Source: Clostridiaceae bacterium
Lineage (GTDB): Bacteria > Bacillota > Clostridia > Oscillospirales > QAMX01
Assembly (NCBI GenBank): GCA_018384365.1
Contig: JAHAYX010000001.1
Location: forward strand, 1 to 33,474
Reading direction: 5' to 3'
DNA length: 33,474 nt
The number at the start of each line of letters is the position of its first letter. Within the stretch, counting starts at the first letter, position 1. This document shows, one piece after another, positions 31,740-33,474 of the stretch. The translations under genes were made by a program, and so were the position numbers. The notes beneath the pieces were generated by a model. It worked only from the letters and a program-made list of their open reading frames with translations, was not told where the DNA came from and did no database searches.

Positions 31740-33026
31740 ATGATTGATATAAAGAGGATTCGTGACGACGCAGCAGCCGTCAAAGCGGGCCTTGCGGCAA
31801 AGGAATATGACGCAGACGCGCAGATCGACCGTATCCTGGAGCTGGATGTCCAGCGCCGCGACCTGATCGGCCGCAGTGAAGCGCTGAAGGCAGAGCAGAA
31901 CAAGTCCTCCAAGGAGATTCCGGCCATCAAAAAGGCCGGCGGCGACACCGCACCCATTTTTGCCCGCATGAAAGAACTTTCCAATGAGGGCAAAGAGGTG
32001 GAAGCCAAGCTGCGCGACGTGGAAGCCGAGTACCGCACGCTGATGCTCTCGCTGCCGAATCTCCCGGATCCGGATCTGAAACCCGGCGGCAAGGAAAACA
32101 ACGAGCCGCTGCGCTATTACGGCGAGCCGCATAAGTTCGACTTCGAGCCGAAAAACCATGTGGATCTCTGCACAGACCTCGGTCTGATCGACTATACCCG
32201 CGGTACCAAGCTCTCCGGCGCCGGTTTCTGGATCTATCGCGGCATGGGCGCACGTCTGGAGTGGGCGCTGCTCAACTATTTCATTGACACGCACATTGCG
32301 GATGGATACGAGCTTGTGCTTGTCCCGCATATGCTGGGGTATGAGTGCGGCCTGACCGCCGGACAGTTCCCGAAGTTTGAAGAAGATGTTTACTGGCTCG
32401 AAACTGCCGAGGATGAGCGCCGCCGCTTCATGCTGCCGACCGCCGAAACGGCTCTGGTCAGCCTCCACCGCGACGAAATCCTCACTGAGGCCGATCTGCC
32501 GCGCAAGTATATTTCTTACACGCCCTGCTTCCGCCGTGAAGCCGGTTCCTACCGTGCAGACGAGCGCGGCATGGTGCGCGGACATCAGTTCAACAAGGTG
32601 GAAATGGTGCAGTACACCCTGCCGGAGAAGTCCGACGAGGCTTTTGAAGAGCTGGTCGGCAAGGCAGAGGCGTTGGTGAAGGGATTGGGCTTCCATTTCC
32701 GCACGGTGAAGCTCGCGGCGGCGGACTGCTCCGCTTCCATGGCCCGCACCTATGACATCGAGATCAACATTCCGTCCATGAACGGCTATAAGGAAGTTTC
32801 TTCCGTATCCAATGCGCGCGATTACCAGGCCCGCCGCGGTTCCATGCGTTTCCGCCGCGAAGCAACCGGCAAAACGGAGTATGTGCATACGCTGAACGGT
32901 TCCGGTCTGGCCACCTCCCGCGTCCTGCCGGCACTGGTCGAACAGAACCAGCGCGCCGACGGTTCCATCGTGGTGCCGGAGGTGCTGCGTAAGTACCTGG
33001 GCGGTATCGAAGTGATTTCCAAATAA
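31740..33026 (+). CDS. serS: Seryl-tRNA synthetase
   Basis: A 428-residue class II synthetase charging tRNA-Ser with serine. The first ~105 residues are the coiled-coil arm that binds the long variable arm of tRNA-Ser. TAETALVSLHRDEIL, motif 2 FRREAGSYRADERGMVRGHQFNKVEMVQY, and motif 3 LNGSGLATSRVLPALVEQNQRADGSIVVPEVLRKYL are complete. FRREAG (rather than FRSEAG) and HMLGYECGLTAGQFPKFEEDVYWLE suggest a divergent clostridial subtype. It lies 17 bp after parB, so it is probably co-transcribed with it. No T-box precedes it. Confidence 0.95.
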   Translation: MIDIKRIRDDAAAVKAGLAAKEYDADAQIDRILELDVQRRDLIGRSEALKAEQNKSSKEIPAIKKAGGDTAPIFARMKELSNEGKEVEAKLRDVEAEYRTLMLSLPNLPDPDLKPGGKENNEPLRYYGEPHKFDFEPKNHVDLCTDLGLIDYTRGTKLSGAGFWIYRGMGARLEWALLNYFIDTHIADGYELVLVPHMLGYECGLTAGQFPKFEEDVYWLETAEDERRRFMLPTAETALVSLHRDEILTEADLPRKYISYTPCFRREAGSYRADERGMVRGHQFNKVEMVQYTLPEKSDEAFEELVGKAEALVKGLGFHFRTVKLAAADCSASMARTYDIEINIPSMNGYKEVSSVSNARDYQARRGSMRFRREATGKTEYVHTLNGSGLATSRVLPALVEQNQRADGSIVVPEVLRKYLGGIEVISK

Positions 33027-33091
33027 GATTTTCCCCGGCTTCTGCTTTTTCGCGTACTTTTTTTGAATATATACACGAAAGGAAGATCATA

Positions 33092-33474
33092 ATGGCAAAA
33101 GGAAAAGGATCCAAGTTTTTTAAGGAATTCAAGGAATTCGCAATGCGCGGCAACGTGATCGACATGGCAGTCGGTGTTGTGATCGGCGGTGCATTCGGCA
33201 AGATCACCACCAGCTTTGTCAATGACATCATCATGCCGTTCGTCGGTATGTTCATCGGCGGCATTAACTTCGCCGACTGGACCGTCACTCTGCCGCATCT
33301 CTATGGCCCTGTGCCCGAAACCCCGAATACCCTGGCAATCGGCAACCTGATCAGCACCATTCTGGACTTCGTCATCATCGCTTTTGTGATTTTCCTTTTT
33401 GTTCGCTTTATTAACAAGCTCAGATCGATGAAAGCCAAGGAAGAGGCTGCCGAGGAGGCCGCCCCGGCAGAACC
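33092..33474 (+). CDS. mscL: Large-conductance mechanosensitive channel MscL (3' end outside window)
   Basis: From ATG 33092 the frame stays open to the window edge, giving 127 complete codons. FFKEFKEFAMRGNVIDMAVGVVIGGAFGKITTSFVNDIIMPFVGMFIGG is the conserved N-terminus and first membrane helix of MscL. A periplasmic loop (~55-75) and the second helix (LISTILDFVIIAFVIFLFVRFIN) follow, and then the charged cytoplasmic end. It opens on membrane tension to release solutes on osmotic downshift. GAAAGGAAG precedes the start. Only the last few residues and the stop are missing. Confidence 0.93.
   Translation, partial: MAKGKGSKFFKEFKEFAMRGNVIDMAVGVVIGGAFGKITTSFVNDIIMPFVGMFIGGINFADWTVTLPHLYGPVPETPNTLAIGNLISTILDFVIIAFVIFLFVRFINKLRSMKAKEEAAEEAAPAE

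Overview
The window looks like chromosome of a GC-rich member of the Clostridia, most likely an Oscillospiraceae/Butyricicoccaceae-type gut anaerobe. This is inferred from Firmicutes-style strong ribosome binding sites, a T-box leader, Tyr/Phe and polar amino acid transport genes of clostridial type, plant-polysaccharide glycosidases with discoidin domains, and a parA-parB-serS order. No rRNA, tRNA or CRISPR array was found.

Layout. (1) 1-5.2 kb is an accessory carbohydrate region: the 3' end of a GH43-like protein, a convergent GH2 glycosidase, then three decayed genes (an unidentified one with an in-frame TAG, the C-terminal part of a ROK-family protein, and the C-terminal part of a DUF4432/aldose-epimerase-like protein). 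(2) 5.2-7.7 kb holds a solitary large serine recombinase with a small upstream ORF, a probable stranded mobile-element remnant. (3) 7.9-18.3 kb is an aromatic amino acid module. A T-box leader with a probable UAC (Tyr) specifier controls a sodium/solute symporter on the plus strand. Convergent to it is a minus-strand operon aroF-tyrA-aroB-aroA-aroC-pheA-aroE/aroK-aroQ, which covers the whole shikimate pathway plus the prephenate branches to Phe and Tyr. The two units share a bidirectional terminator. (4) 18.3-20.7 kb: acetyltransferase, inorganic pyrophosphatase and AlaX-type tRNA-editing protein. (5) 20.8-26.3 kb: AI-2E-family membrane protein, a polar amino acid ABC transporter, and an M20 amidohydrolase. 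(6) 26.3-29.8 kb: two small membrane proteins, an NCS2 purine permease behind a terminator-containing leader, and RidA. (7) 29.9-33.5 kb: parA-parB-serS and a truncated mscL, typical of an origin-proximal neighbourhood.

The most striking system is the leader of the aromatic operon. Upstream of aroF lies a previously uncalled 38-codon ORF with a good ribosome binding site. It has a dense Tyr/Phe run (SYFTYYFGFAYF) and is followed by an intrinsic terminator. Three segments with the same complementary core (GCAG/CATACT against AGTATG/CTGC) allow mutually exclusive 1:2, 2:3 and 3:4 pairings, the textbook geometry of ribosome-mediated attenuation. The window therefore seems to use two different charged-tRNA sensors side by side: ribosome stalling for Tyr/Phe biosynthesis and direct tRNA binding (T-box) for a probable tyrosine transporter.
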